Translations under genes and position numbers: made by a program
Notes under the pieces: generated by a model
The model's input: only the letters and a program-made list of their open reading frames with translations
Told to the model about the DNA's origin: nothing
Database searches by the model: none
Assembly (NCBI RefSeq): GCF_040363165.1
Contig: NZ_BSRG01000016.1
Location: 1-40,963, forward strand
Length of the DNA: 40,963 bases
DNA from: Thermus sp. LT1-2-5
GTDB taxonomy: Bacteria; Deinococcota; Deinococci; Deinococcales; Thermaceae
Direction of reading: 5' to 3'
Shown: piece after piece, positions 16,850 to 25,620 of the stretch
How positions within the stretch are numbered: position 1 is the first letter of the stretch
How the letters are laid out: each line of letters begins with the position of its first letter

Positions 16850-18044
16850 GGCGCATACGGAAGCTTTCGGCGTGGACCCCTGGAAAGCCCGCATCGACCG
16901 GGTCTTCGCCCGCGCCCTCGTCCTTCCCCTCCTCCTGGCCTTAGGCCTTTTGGCCCTCCTCTTGGGCGACACCCTCTACCGGAGCTTCTCCGTCCAAGTG
17001 GTGCGGGCGGACGAGGGCCCGGGCAAGACCTACCCCTTTGGCCTTTCCGCCACGGAAACCCTGCGGCAAGACCTCCTGGCCCGGGGCTATACCGAGGAGG
17101 AGGTGGCGTTTTCCCTGCAAGACCCCAAGGAGCGGCAGGTTCTCTTCCTGCAAAACCGGGTAGAGCTCATGTGGAACACCCAGGACGGGCCCTTCCGCTA
17201 CGTGGTCACCGGGGTCTACGATGAGCGGGTGGCGGACTTTTCCTTGGCCGAGGGCCTAAGGCGTTGGAACGAGCTCAAGGCCAACCTAAAGGAGGGGGAA
17301 CGCCTAGTCCTTAACCCTTGGCTGGACCAGACCTTCCTTACCCGCACCCCTTCCCGCTCCCCCCTCACAGCGGGGATCGGGGTGGCCATCTGGGGCACGG
17401 TCTGGGTCCTTTCCTTGGCCCTGCTCCTTGCCATCCCCGTAGGCATCGGCACCGCCATCCTCCTGGAGGAGTACCTAAGGGAAGGAAGGTTTTCCCGGGT
17501 GCTGGAGGTGAACCTGCGCAACCTGGCGGGGGTGCCCTCCATCGTCTACGGGCTTTTGGGCCTGGCCCTCTTCGTGCGGGGCATGGGGCTTGGCCCCACC
17601 ATCTTGGCCGCCGCCCTCACCCTGGGGCTTTTGGGCGTTCCCGTGATCGTGGTCACCGCCCGGGAAGCGCTGAGGGCGGTGCCCGAGTCCCTGCGCCTGG
17701 CCGCCTTCGCCCTAGGGGCCACGAAGCGGCAGGTGGTCTTCCGGGTGGTGGTGCCTGCAGCCTTGCCGGGCATGGTCACCGGGGTGATCCTCTCCGCCGC
17801 CCGCCTCATCGGCGAGGCCGCTCCCCTCCTCCTGGTGGGGGCAGCGGCCTACGTGCCCTTCATGCCCACAAGCCCCCTATCCCAGTACACGGTCATCCCG
17901 GTGCAGATCTACCTTTGGATCAGCCAGAACCAGCCGGAGTTCGCCCGGGTGGCGGCGGCGGGAATTTTGGTAATGCTCATGGTCCTCTCCGTCCTCTATC
18001 TCCTGGCGCTCTACCTGCGCAACCACTTTAGGAGGGAATGGTAA
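16842..18044 (+). CDS. pstA: Phosphate ABC transporter permease PstA
   Basis: 400 aa from the ATG at 16842, which overlaps pstC; earlier in-frame starts would lie deep inside pstC. After a first membrane segment (about 25-43) comes a soluble stretch of about 110 residues (45-155), before the usual permease core with five further segments and the EAA loop ([26 protein letters not shown]). Typical PstA proteins are nearer 280-300 aa, so the extracytoplasmic insertion is unusual. It makes the phosphate channel with PstC. The stop overlaps the pstB ATG by one base (TAATG). Confidence 0.92.
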   Translation: MNKAHTEAFGVDPWKARIDRVFARALVLPLLLALGLLALLLGDTLYRSFSVQVVRADEGPGKTYPFGLSATETLRQDLLARGYTEEEVAFSLQDPKERQVLFLQNRVELMWNTQDGPFRYVVTGVYDERVADFSLAEGLRRWNELKANLKEGERLVLNPWLDQTFLTRTPSRSPLTAGIGVAIWGTVWVLSLALLLAIPVGIGTAILLEEYLREGRFSRVLEVNLRNLAGVPSIVYGLLGLALFVRGMGLGPTILAAALTLGLLGVPVIVVTAREALRAVPESLRLAAFALGATKRQVVFRVVVPAALPGMVTGVILSAARLIGEAAPLLLVGAAAYVPFMPTSPLSQYTVIPVQIYLWISQNQPEFARVAAAGILVMLMVLSVLYLLALYLRNHFRREW

Positions 18045-18859
18045 TGGCAAGCCTCGAGATGCTCAAGGGCCACGAGACGGTGCGCACGGACCCCGTCCCC
18101 GAAAGCGAGGCGTTGGTGGACGTGCGCCACCTTAGCCTTTGGTACGGGCCCAAACAGGCCCTCTTCGATATCTCCGTCCGCTTCCCCAAAAACCGGGTCA
18201 CGGCCATCATCGGACCCTCGGGGTGCGGCAAGAGCACCCTTTTGCGCTCCTTGAACCGCATGAACGACCTGGTGCCGGGGGTGCGGGTGGAGGGGGAGGT
18301 GCGCTACGAGGGGGTGAACATCTACGACCCCCGGGTGGACCCGGTGGCGGTGCGGCGCCACATCGGCATGGTCTTCCAAAAGCCCAACCCCTTCCCCAAG
18401 ACCATCTTTGAGAACGTGGCCTTCGGCCTAAGGCTCATGGGGGTAAGGGGAAGCGAGCTGGAGGACCGGGTGGTGGAGGCCCTCAAACGCGCCGCCCTTT
18501 GGAACGAGGTGCAAGACCGCTTCAAGAAGGAAAGCGGCCTCCGGCTTTCCGGGGGGCAACAGCAACGGCTGTGCATCGCCCGGGCCATCGCCGTGGAGCC
18601 CCCTCTCCTCCTCATGGACGAGCCCACCAGCGCCCTAGACCCCATCGCCACCCAGGCCATCGAGGACCTGATCCTGGAGCTGAAGGAGCGCTACACCGTG
18701 GTCATCGTCACCCACAATATGCAGCAGGCAGCGCGGGTTTCCGACCGCACCCTCTTCATGCACCTCGGGGTCTTGGTGGAGGAGGGCCCCACGGAACTCC
18801 TCTTCACCAAGCCCAAGCACCCCTACACCGAGGCCTACATCACCGGCCGCTTCGGCTAA
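18044..18859 (+). CDS. pstB: Phosphate ABC transporter ATPase PstB
   Basis: 271 aa from the ATG at 18044; AGGAGGG at 18030-18036 lies 7 nt before it, while an ATG at 18038 is too close to that site. Walker [10 protein letters not shown] at 57-65, ABC signature LSGGQQQR, Walker [13 protein letters not shown], then the switch His in [24 protein letters not shown] is the PstB-type Q-loop. It powers phosphate import through PstCA. No phoU follows: the next gene is an MFS transporter. Confidence 0.95.
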   Translation: MASLEMLKGHETVRTDPVPESEALVDVRHLSLWYGPKQALFDISVRFPKNRVTAIIGPSGCGKSTLLRSLNRMNDLVPGVRVEGEVRYEGVNIYDPRVDPVAVRRHIGMVFQKPNPFPKTIFENVAFGLRLMGVRGSELEDRVVEALKRAALWNEVQDRFKKESGLRLSGGQQQRLCIARAIAVEPPLLLMDEPTSALDPIATQAIEDLILELKERYTVVIVTHNMQQAARVSDRTLFMHLGVLVEEGPTELLFTKPKHPYTEAYITGRFG

Positions 18860-18869
18860 ACTTTAGGCC

Positions 18870-20042
18870 ATGTCCGCCCTCGGTCTCCTCTTCCTCACCC
18901 TCTTCAATAGCGTCCTAGGGCTATCCCTCCTGTTCCCTATCCTGGGGCCCCTGGGCCGGGAACTGGGGCTAAGCGAGGTCCAGGTGGGCCTCTTCTCCAC
19001 GGGCTACGCCCTCATGCAGTTCCTCCTTTCCCCCTACTGGGGCAGGCGAAGCGAGCGGGGTAGAAAGCCGGTGCTCCTTTTGGGGATCCTAGGCTTTGCC
19101 CTAAGCTTTCTCCTCTTCGGCCTCTTCGCCCTCTTAGGGCAGAGGGGCCTCCTCTCTCCAGGCCTCCTCTTTCCCCTTCTCCTCCTGGCCAGACTTTTTG
19201 GCGGAGCCTTTAGCTCCGCTACCTTGCCCACGGCCCAAGCCTACGTGGCGGACGTGACGGGGCGGGAAAGCCGCACCTCCGGCATGGCCCTTTTGGGAGC
19301 GGCCTTCGGCCTGGCGGTGATCCTGGGGCCGGCCCTGGGGGCGGGGCTCGCCGCGGTCTTTGGCCTCTTGGCCCCGGTCTTCTTCGCCAGCGGGCTGGCG
19401 CTTCTCAACGCCCTCTTTGTGGCCCTGGTCCTGCCCGAATCCCGCCCCCAAGGGGAGGCGCCCAAAGGCCAGCTTTCCCCTTGGGACGGGAGGGTTTTCC
19501 CCCTTTTGCTCCTGGGCTTTGCCCTAAACCTGTCCAGCGTGGCCCTGGAGCAGACCATCGCTTTTTACTTCCAAGACCGCTTGGGCTTAAGCGGGGTGGA
19601 AACCGCCCGCACGGTGGGGACGGCCTTGGTGCTCTACGGGCTCGTGGCGGTCTTCATCCAGGGGGTGCTGGTGCGGAAGCTCGCCTGGCCCCCCAGGACC
19701 CTCCTCCTTTTAGGGCTTCCCGTGGGAATTTTAGGGTTTTCCCTCCTGACGGTGGCCCACACCTTTCCCCTCCTCGCCCTGGGGCTTGCCCTGCAGGGGG
19801 CGGGGGCAGCCTTGGCAGGACCAGGGGTGACGGCGGCCCTTTCCCTGGCGGTGGGGGAGGGGGAGCAAGGGCTCGTGGCGGGGCTCAACAGCGCCGCCCA
19901 GGCCCTGGGGCGGATGCTCGGGCCCCTTTTGGGCACAGGCCTCTACCGCCTCCTGCCCGAGGGGCCCTACCTCTTGGGCGCAAGCCTCCTGGCGCTTTCC
20001 TTCCTCCTCCTCCCGGCCCTTTTCCGGCGGGTGCGGCTCTGA
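18870..20042 (+). CDS. MFS transporter, drug-efflux type
   Basis: 390 aa with about 12 hydrophobic segments. MFS motif A is GRRSERGRKPVLL at 58-70 between helices 2 and 3, and ALLGAAFGLAVILGPALGA matches the motif-C region of drug/proton antiporters (TetA/Bmr-like). Substrate unknown. It starts 10 bp after pstB; TAAACT 7 nt before the ATG may be a separate leaderless promoter. Its TGA shares an A with the recF ATG (TGATG), coupling the two. Confidence 0.85.
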   Translation: MSALGLLFLTLFNSVLGLSLLFPILGPLGRELGLSEVQVGLFSTGYALMQFLLSPYWGRRSERGRKPVLLLGILGFALSFLLFGLFALLGQRGLLSPGLLFPLLLLARLFGGAFSSATLPTAQAYVADVTGRESRTSGMALLGAAFGLAVILGPALGAGLAAVFGLLAPVFFASGLALLNALFVALVLPESRPQGEAPKGQLSPWDGRVFPLLLLGFALNLSSVALEQTIAFYFQDRLGLSGVETARTVGTALVLYGLVAVFIQGVLVRKLAWPPRTLLLLGLPVGILGFSLLTVAHTFPLLALGLALQGAGAALAGPGVTAALSLAVGEGEQGLVAGLNSAAQALGRMLGPLLGTGLYRLLPEGPYLLGASLLALSFLLLPALFRRVRL

Positions 20043-21073
20043 TGCGCCTTCTCCTCCTCCGGCAGAGGAACTTCCGCAACCTGGCCTTTTCCGCCTTCCG
20101 GCCGCCCCAGGGCCTTTTCGCCCTGGTGGGGGGAAACGCCCAGGGGAAGACGGGGCTCCTTTGGAGCATCCACCTCGTGCTCGGGGGGGAGGTGCGGGCC
20201 ACCATGGGCGATTTGGTGCGCTTTGGGGAAAAGGAGGCTTGGCTTTTTGCCGAGGTGGAAACCGAGCTAGGGGTCTTCCGGGTGGAACAGCGCCTCACCC
20301 CCGAAGGAAGGGGGATTTTCTTGAACGAGAAAGCCGTGAGCCTGAAGGCGCTTTGGGAGCTTCCCGGCTCGGTGCTGGTTTCCCCCGAGGACGTGGAGGT
20401 GGTGCTGGGGGCCAAGGAGGAGCGTCGGGGCTTCCTGGACCGGCTCATCGGGCGGTTTTCCCGCCGCTACACCGCCCTCCTCTCCGCCTACGAGAAGGCC
20501 CTGAGGCAGCGGAACGCCCTGCTTAAGGTTGGGGGGGAGGGCCTCGAGGCCTGGGACCGGGAGCTCGCCCGCTACGGGGAGGAGATCATGGCCTTGCGGC
20601 GTCGCTTTTTAAAGCGTTTTCTGCCCACTTTCCAGGAGGTGCACCGAAGCCTGGCTCCCCTCGAGGCGGGCCTTATCCTGGAGGAAACGGTGCGGGGGAA
20701 CTTCCTGGAAGCGTTGGCCGAGCGGCGGGAGGAGGAGCGGGAGCGGGGGCAGACCCTGGTGGGCCCCCACCGGGACGACCTGGTCTTCCTCCTGGCGGGC
20801 CGCCCCGCCCACCGCTTCGCCAGCCGGGGGGAGGCCAAGGCCCTGGCCCTAGCCCTGCGGCTAGCGGAGCACCGCCTCCTTTGGGAGCACCACGGGGAAG
20901 CTCCCCTCCTCCTGGTGGACGAGTGGAGCGAGGAGCTGGACGAGGCGCGAAGGCAGGCGGTCTTGGCCTACGCCCAAGGGCTTCCCCAGGCGGTTTTGGC
21001 GGGGCTATGGGCCCCGGAAGGCATCCCCGTGTGCACCATGGAAGGAGGGGTGGTGCTATGCCCTGGCGGGTAA
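20042..21073 (+). CDS. recF: DNA replication and repair protein RecF
   Basis: 343 aa. SMC-like ATPase: Walker A GGNAQGKTG at about 32-40, the RecF motifs PEDVEVVLGAKEERRGFLDR and VGPHRDDLVF, signature FASRGEAKALALALRLAE and Walker B LLLVDEWSEELDE. The signature and Walker B depart somewhat from the usual SQGQQR and LLDDVLSELD. RecF loads RecA at gaps with RecOR (family knowledge). It is not next to dnaA/dnaN here but between an MFS gene and a DciA-like gene, overlapping the latter by 16 bp. Confidence 0.92.
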   Translation: MRLLLLRQRNFRNLAFSAFRPPQGLFALVGGNAQGKTGLLWSIHLVLGGEVRATMGDLVRFGEKEAWLFAEVETELGVFRVEQRLTPEGRGIFLNEKAVSLKALWELPGSVLVSPEDVEVVLGAKEERRGFLDRLIGRFSRRYTALLSAYEKALRQRNALLKVGGEGLEAWDRELARYGEEIMALRRRFLKRFLPTFQEVHRSLAPLEAGLILEETVRGNFLEALAERREEERERGQTLVGPHRDDLVFLLAGRPAHRFASRGEAKALALALRLAEHRLLWEHHGEAPLLLVDEWSEELDEARRQAVLAYAQGLPQAVLAGLWAPEGIPVCTMEGGVVLCPGG

Positions 21074-21813
21074 AGGACCTGGTGCCCGAGGCCCTAAAGA
21101 AAGCGGGGGGGAAGGAAAAGCTTTGGCGCGGGCTTGTGCTCGCCGCCTGGAAGGAGGTGGTGGGCAAAGAGCTCGCCCGGCTCACCGAGGCGGTGGGCCT
21201 GGAGGGAAACACCCTGTTGGTGCGGGTGGCCGACCCCCTCACCGCCCACCACCTCGCCTATAGCCGCCTCGCCCTCCTCCGCCGCTACCAGGAGCGCTTT
21301 CCCGGGGCGGTGGAGGAGATCCGCTTCCTGGTGGGGCCTCTGGAAACCCCGCCCCCGCCTCCCCCTAAGCCGCCGGAAAACCCCGAGGCGGCGCGCCAGG
21401 CCCTCAAGCTGGCCCAAGAAGCCCCGCCCGAGCTCCGGGAGCGGGTGGCCCGGGCCGCCTTGGCCCTCTTCGCCCGCCAGACGGGAAGCCCCTGCCCCAT
21501 CTGCGGCGCCCCCAGCGAACACCACCCCTGCCCCACCTGCCGCCGCCTCCTGGAAAGCCCCGCCGTGCGGAAGGAGGCGGAAAGGCTACGAAGGGGGCAG
21601 ACCGCCCGGCTGGAAGGGGAAGCGCTCCTTGTGGCGCGGCACCTGGCCCGGGAACGCCTCCTGGCCGAGATGCGGGAGCTTTACCCCGAGGCCCTGCGGG
21701 AAAGAAATCTTATCCCCTTGCTCCAAGACTTAGCCCAGCGCTACAAGGCCCTTTTCCCGGAAGAGCCCTTACCCGAAGGCGTACAAAGCCTCCTACGGCT
21801 AGAACCAGGTTAA
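21058..21813 (+). CDS. DciA-like (DUF721) protein with C-terminal zinc ribbon
   Basis: 251 aa. Residues about 5-92 match the DUF721/DciA domain (LWRGLVLAAWKEVVGKELA, then TLLVRVADPLTAHHLAYSR). DciA proteins are the ancestral loaders of the replicative helicase DnaB. A Pro-rich linker (98-109), a helix, a four-Cys zinc knuckle (C146, C149, C158, C161) and a charged helical tail follow. Typical DciA proteins are shorter, so the tail is an added module. The start lies 16 bp inside the end of recF, so the two are made together. Its 3' end overlaps that of the convergent asparaginase gene by 15 bp. Confidence 0.75.
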   Translation: MPWRVKDLVPEALKKAGGKEKLWRGLVLAAWKEVVGKELARLTEAVGLEGNTLLVRVADPLTAHHLAYSRLALLRRYQERFPGAVEEIRFLVGPLETPPPPPPKPPENPEAARQALKLAQEAPPELRERVARAALALFARQTGSPCPICGAPSEHHPCPTCRRLLESPAVRKEAERLRRGQTARLEGEALLVARHLARERLLAEMRELYPEALRERNLIPLLQDLAQRYKALFPEEPLPEGVQSLLRLEPG

Positions 21814-22779
21814 GGTCAGGTGGGCCTCGAGGTGGCCTACCCCCAGGCCCCGGTGGTTCCGGATCTCGGGCCGGTCCCAAGGGGTTGGGCCGGGGTCCAG
21901 GCCCAAGGCCCGGAGGAGGGCCACCACCAACACCTCCCGGGCCTGGGTAGCCCCGTCCTCCACCTTGAGGGCCACGCCCAAGGGTCCCTTGGGGCTTTCC
22001 AAGAGGGCTAGGCCGTAATAGCCATCCGCTCCCCGTTTGGCTACCACCGGGAGCCGCTCCATGAGCCAGGTATCGATGCTCCCCGGCCCCGCCACCAGGT
22101 GGGGGTGGCGGCGCATGGCCTCCCGCACCCTTCTTAAAGGCTCCGCATACGCCTCGGGAGCCTCCTCCGGGGCCGCCAAAAGGTAAAAAGCCCGGGCCGC
22201 CCGGGCCAGGGGCAGGGCGAAGGTGGGCACGCTGCAGCCGTCGATGGCGTAAAGGGGCTCGGTCCCCGAAAGCTCCCTCAGGGTCCTGCGGTTCAGGAGT
22301 TGCACCGGGTGGTCGGGCAGGTGGTACCCCTCCACGGAAGCCCCCAAGGCCAAGGCGGCGGCCAGCATGCCGGCGTGCTTACCCGAGCAGTTGTGGTGGA
22401 GGGGGGTAGGGGAAAGCCCCGCCCGCTCCAGGGCCTGCTTCGCCTCCTTGGAAAAGGGGGGGTGAACCCCGCAGACCAAGTGCTCAGGCCCCAGGCCCAG
22501 CTTGGCCAAAAAGCGGGCGGCCACGGCCACGTGGGCCTCGGTGCCGTCGTGGCTGGCGGTGGCCAGGGCCACCTCCTCTTCCCCCAGACCAAAGCGCTCC
22601 ACAGCCCCCGTTAGGTAAAGGGCCAGGGCCTGGAAGGGCTTGGCGGAGGAGCGCAGGTAAGCCACCAGGCCCGGCTCCCCGGCGTAGGCCAAAACCCCTT
22701 CCCGGCCAAAGACGGCCAGGGAAACCCGGTGTCGGTTTTCCACCAGCCCGCCGCGGTAGGCGTACACCCAAGCGTTCAC
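21799..22779 (-). CDS. L-asparaginase II family protein
   Basis: 326 aa. Motifs of the Rhizobium-type asparaginase II family: RGGLVENRHRVSLAVF near the N-terminus, LRSSAKPFQALAL at about 43-55, ASHDGTEAHV and HHNCSGKHAGML. These Ser/Lys and Cys/Lys/His motifs are the catalytic ones in that family, which hydrolyses Asn to Asp and ammonia. It is unrelated to E. coli AnsA/AnsB. The ATG overlaps the stop of the DUF309 gene (4 bp). Confidence 0.85.
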   Translation of the reverse strand: MNAWVYAYRGGLVENRHRVSLAVFGREGVLAYAGEPGLVAYLRSSAKPFQALALYLTGAVERFGLGEEEVALATASHDGTEAHVAVAARFLAKLGLGPEHLVCGVHPPFSKEAKQALERAGLSPTPLHHNCSGKHAGMLAAALALGASVEGYHLPDHPVQLLNRRTLRELSGTEPLYAIDGCSVPTFALPLARAARAFYLLAAPEEAPEAYAEPLRRVREAMRRHPHLVAGPGSIDTWLMERLPVVAKRGADGYYGLALLESPKGPLGVALKVEDGATQAREVLVVALLRALGLDPGPTPWDRPEIRNHRGLGVGHLEAHLTLTWF

Positions 22780-23057
22780 GCCCCAAGTCTACGCCGGGCC
22801 TCCGCCAAAAGCGCCTCCCAGTCCACGCCCGCATAGGGGTTGGAAAGGCCCCTTAGCCGGGCTTCCGCCTTCCTCAGGTTCCTTAGGCCGCTTTGGCCCA
22901 AGGCCCTTTGGTGCAGGGCGGCGGCGAGGAGAATGAGGCCCTGAAGAAAGCGCCGCTCCTCCCCTTGGGCCCCAAGCCAGGCCCCTTCCAAGACCTCGTG
23001 CACCTCAAAGTAGCGCCCCTCCCGCCACAGGGCCAGGGCTTCCTCCAACACCCCCAT
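22776..23057 (-). CDS. DUF309 family small protein
   Basis: 93 aa, all-helical. YFEVHEVLEGAWLG with conserved His and two Glu, then RFLQGLILLAAALHQ, is the DUF309 pattern ('HevlE..W', 'QGLIqla'). The layout suggests a metal site between helices, but the function of the family is unknown to me. TAGGCT stands 7 nt before the ATG (leaderless). It leads the asparaginase gene and diverges from tupA with only 23 bp between start codons. Confidence 0.82.
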   Translation of the reverse strand: MGVLEEALALWREGRYFEVHEVLEGAWLGAQGEERRFLQGLILLAAALHQRALGQSGLRNLRKAEARLRGLSNPYAGVDWEALLAEARRRLGA

Positions 23058-23064
23058 CCCCTTA

Positions 23065-23074
23065 AGCCTAAGAT
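23065..23074. promoter_or_regulatory. Overlapping divergent -10 boxes (DUF309 gene / tupA)
   Basis: Minus strand TAGGCT (23065-23070), 7 nt from the DUF309 ATG. Plus strand TAAGAT (23069-23074), 6 nt from the tupA ATG. The boxes share two base pairs, so only one polymerase could open this site at a time. Each -35 would lie inside the opposite gene. Confidence 0.5.
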
Positions 23075-23080
23075 GGGCTC

Positions 23081-23878
23081 ATGCGCTTGGGAGCCTTTCT
23101 CCTCCCTTTCTTCCTCCTGGCGGAGGCCCTGCGCCTGGCCACCACCACCAGCGTCTACGATTCCGGGCTTTTAGACCAGCTTCTCCCCCCCTTTCAGAAG
23201 GCCACGGGGATACGAGGGGAGGTCTTGGCGGTGGGCACGGGCCAGGCCCTAACCTTGGCGGCCCGCGGGGATGTGGACGCCGTCTTGGTCCACGCCCCGG
23301 ACCTCGAGGCCGAAGCCGTGCGGCAAGGCCATCTGGCCGAAGGGTTCTGCCTGGCGCAAAACCGCTACCTCCTGGTGGGGCCCCCAAAAGACCCCGCCCG
23401 GGTGCGGGAAACCCCAACCCTCCTGGAGGCCCTGCGGCGGATCGCCAAGACCCAAGCCCCCTTCGTTTCCCGGGGGGACCGCTCGGGCACCCACCTTAAG
23501 GAACTCGCCCTCTGGAAGGAAGCGGGCGTCACCCCGGCCCCGCCTTGGTACCTGGAGTCGGGGGCAGGCATGGGCCAGACCCTGGTCCTGGCGGCGGAAA
23601 AAGGGGCCTACACCCTTTCCGACCTCGCCACCTACCTCACCGTGGGGAAGAAACGGGGGCTTGTCCCCCTCTACGACCGGGACGACCCCTTGGTCCTCAA
23701 CCAGTACAGCTACTACGTGGCCCCCAAATCCCCCCGGCTGGGGGAGGCAAGAAGGCTTAGGGCCTTCCTTGCTTCCCCCGGGGCCACCCAAATCGTGGCG
23801 GGGCTGAAGGTGGAGGGGCAAAGCCTCTTCCAACCCCTGAGGGGTCGGTGTATCCTCCCTGTGGGTGGAAGCCGCTGA
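23081..23878 (+). CDS. tupA: Tungstate-binding protein of an ABC importer
   Basis: 265 aa. Signal peptide about 1-16, then LATTTSVYDSGLLD: the TTTS loop (21-24) is the oxyanion-binding mark of TupA proteins. RGDRSGTHLKELALWKEAG and ESGAGMGQTL are also typical of TupA rather than ModA. It would capture tungstate outside the membrane for TupBC. Tungstate preference is family knowledge; molybdate cannot be excluded. Its end overlaps tupB by 14 bp. Confidence 0.88.
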   Translation: MRLGAFLLPFFLLAEALRLATTTSVYDSGLLDQLLPPFQKATGIRGEVLAVGTGQALTLAARGDVDAVLVHAPDLEAEAVRQGHLAEGFCLAQNRYLLVGPPKDPARVRETPTLLEALRRIAKTQAPFVSRGDRSGTHLKELALWKEAGVTPAPPWYLESGAGMGQTLVLAAEKGAYTLSDLATYLTVGKKRGLVPLYDRDDPLVLNQYSYYVAPKSPRLGEARRLRAFLASPGATQIVAGLKVEGQSLFQPLRGRCILPVGGSR

Positions 23879-24500
23879 GCTCAGGGAGATTGCGCTAAGA
23901 AGCCTGCTGGTGGCGGGGGCGGCCACCCTCTTGGCCGCTCTTCCCGCCGTACCCTTGGGGCTTTGGCTCGCCCTCCGGGGTGGGGGTGGAGCCTGGGGCA
24001 GGATGCTCCTCTATGCGGGCATGGCCCTCCCTTCCGTGGTGGTGGGGCTTTTCCTTTACCTCCTCCTTTCCCGCTCAGGGCCTTTGGGCTTCCTCGGGCT
24101 CCTCTATACCCCCTTGGCCATGGTTCTGGCAGAGGCCATTCTGGCCTTTCCCCTCATCGCCGCCTTCGTCCTTTCCGGGACCCGGGCACGGGTGGAGGAG
24201 GTGCGCCTATTGGTGCGGAGCCTGGGCGGTAAGGAAGCCCAGGTCCTCCCTACCCTCTTTTGGGAAAGCCGCCGCACCCTGGCCGCCGCCTTGGCCGCAG
24301 GCTTTGGCGGGGCCATCAGCGAGGTGGGGGCCGCCACCCTGGTGGGCGGGGACATCCGCCACCATACGCGGGTCCTCACCACGGCCATCGTGGTGGAAAC
24401 CCGCAAGGGGGAGCTGGAGGCGGCCTTGGCCTTGGGAATGGTCCTTTTGGGCATCGCCCTTGTGGTCACCGGGCTTCTCGTTATCCTGGAGCGGGAATGA
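23865..24500 (+). CDS. tupB: Tungstate ABC transporter permease
   Basis: 211 aa from a GTG. Five or six hydrophobic segments; the coupling loop is VRLLVRSLGGKEAQVLPTLF and GGAISEVGAATLVGGDIRHH is the TupB-type end. It forms the membrane channel, presumably as a homodimer. It overlaps tupA by 14 bp and tupC by 4 bp, so the three are one unit. Confidence 0.88.
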   Translation: MEAAELREIALRSLLVAGAATLLAALPAVPLGLWLALRGGGGAWGRMLLYAGMALPSVVVGLFLYLLLSRSGPLGFLGLLYTPLAMVLAEAILAFPLIAAFVLSGTRARVEEVRLLVRSLGGKEAQVLPTLFWESRRTLAAALAAGFGGAISEVGAATLVGGDIRHHTRVLTTAIVVETRKGELEAALALGMVLLGIALVVTGLLVILERE

Positions 24501-25174
24501 GGCCGGTGCTATGGGCCGAAGGGCTTGTCCACCGCCAGGGGGCGTTTTGCCTCGAGGTGGAGCGCCTCCAGGTCCACCCCGGGGAGATCCTGGCGGTCTT
24601 GGGGCCTTCGGGTAGCGGCAAGACCACCCTGCTCCGCCTTCTTTCGGGCCTCCTTCGGCCCGAGCGCGGGCGGGTGGAAGGGGGGCGTTCCGCCTACTTG
24701 CCCCAGACCCCACCCCTACTGCGGCGGAGCGTCCTGGAAAACGCCGCCTTTGGTCTCCGTCTCCGGGGCGTGGCCAAGCGGGAGGCTCGAGAGCGGGCAC
24801 GAGCGCTTCTGGCGCGGGTGGGCTTGGCGGAAAAGGCGCATCAGCCCGCCCACCTCCTCTCGGGTGGGGAAGCGGTGCGCCTAGCCCTGGCCCGCACCCT
24901 TGTGGTGGAGCCCGAGGTCCTGCTCCTGGACGAACCCACCGCCAGCCTGGACCCCGCCAACGCCGCCCAAGTGGAAGCCCTCCTCCTGGAGGCAGCGGAG
25001 GGGCGAGGGGTGATCCTCGCCACCCATGACCTCTTCCAGGCCAAGCGGCTGGCGAAACGGGTGGTCTTCCTCTACCTGGGCCAGGTGGTGGAGGAAGGGG
25101 AGGCCAGCGCCTTCTTCCAAAGCCCTAAGGACCCTAGGACCCAGGCCTTTTTGCAGGGCCGCCTCCTCCCCTAA
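24497..25174 (+). CDS. tupC: Tungstate ABC transporter ATPase
   Basis: 225 aa from the ATG overlapping the tupB stop (ATGA). Walker A GPSGSGKTT at 36-44, signature LSGGEAVRLALART, Walker B VLLLDEPTASLD, switch region ATHDLFQAKRLA. It energises TupB. It ends 4 bp into the 3' end of convergent trmL with no terminator. Confidence 0.9.
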   Translation: MRPVLWAEGLVHRQGAFCLEVERLQVHPGEILAVLGPSGSGKTTLLRLLSGLLRPERGRVEGGRSAYLPQTPPLLRRSVLENAAFGLRLRGVAKREARERARALLARVGLAEKAHQPAHLLSGGEAVRLALARTLVVEPEVLLLDEPTASLDPANAAQVEALLLEAAEGRGVILATHDLFQAKRLAKRVVFLYLGQVVEEGEASAFFQSPKDPRTQAFLQGRLLP

Positions 25175-25620
25175 AGGCCCCGGAGCTGGCGGTAGGCCTC
25201 GTAGGCCGCCACCCCCACGGCCACCGCCAGGTTGAGGGAACGCACCGGCCCCGGCATGGGGATGTTCAGGGAGGGAAAGCGGGCCAGCACCCCCTCGGGT
25301 AGCCCCCGGGTTTCCGGGCCGAAAAGAAGGTAGTCCCCTTCCTGGAAGCGGGCCTGGTAGAAGCTTTCCTGCCCCCGGGCGCTAAAGGCCCACACCCGGG
25401 CCGAGGGGGGGAGGGTGGCGAGGAAGGCCTCCCAATCGCCATGGACCCGGAGGTCCACGTGGGGCCAGTAGTCCAGCCCCGCCCGCCTGAGCTTGGGGCT
25501 GGAAAGGAGAAAGCCGAAAGGGCGGATGAGGTGTAAGGGCCACCCCAAGGCAGCGGCGGTGCGGGCAACGTTCCCCACGTTTTGGGGGATTTCTGGCTGG
25601 TAAAGGACCAGGTGGACCAT
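25171..25620 (-). CDS. trmL: tRNA (cytidine/uridine-34-2'-O)-methyltransferase
   Basis: 149 aa from the ATG that shares one base with the upstream stop (TGATG); a GTG 3 nt earlier is also possible. SPOUT-class knot motifs in order: PEIPQNVGNVARTAAALG (motif 1), LFGPETRGLP (motif 2) and SLNLAVAVGVAAYE (motif 3). The short length with no extra domain fits TrmL, which methylates the ribose of nucleotide 34 in certain tRNA-Leu. It is translationally coupled to the AlbA_2 gene. Confidence 0.9.
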   Translation of the reverse strand: MVHLVLYQPEIPQNVGNVARTAAALGWPLHLIRPFGFLLSSPKLRRAGLDYWPHVDLRVHGDWEAFLATLPPSARVWAFSARGQESFYQARFQEGDYLLFGPETRGLPEGVLARFPSLNIPMPGPVRSLNLAVAVGVAAYEAYRQLRGL

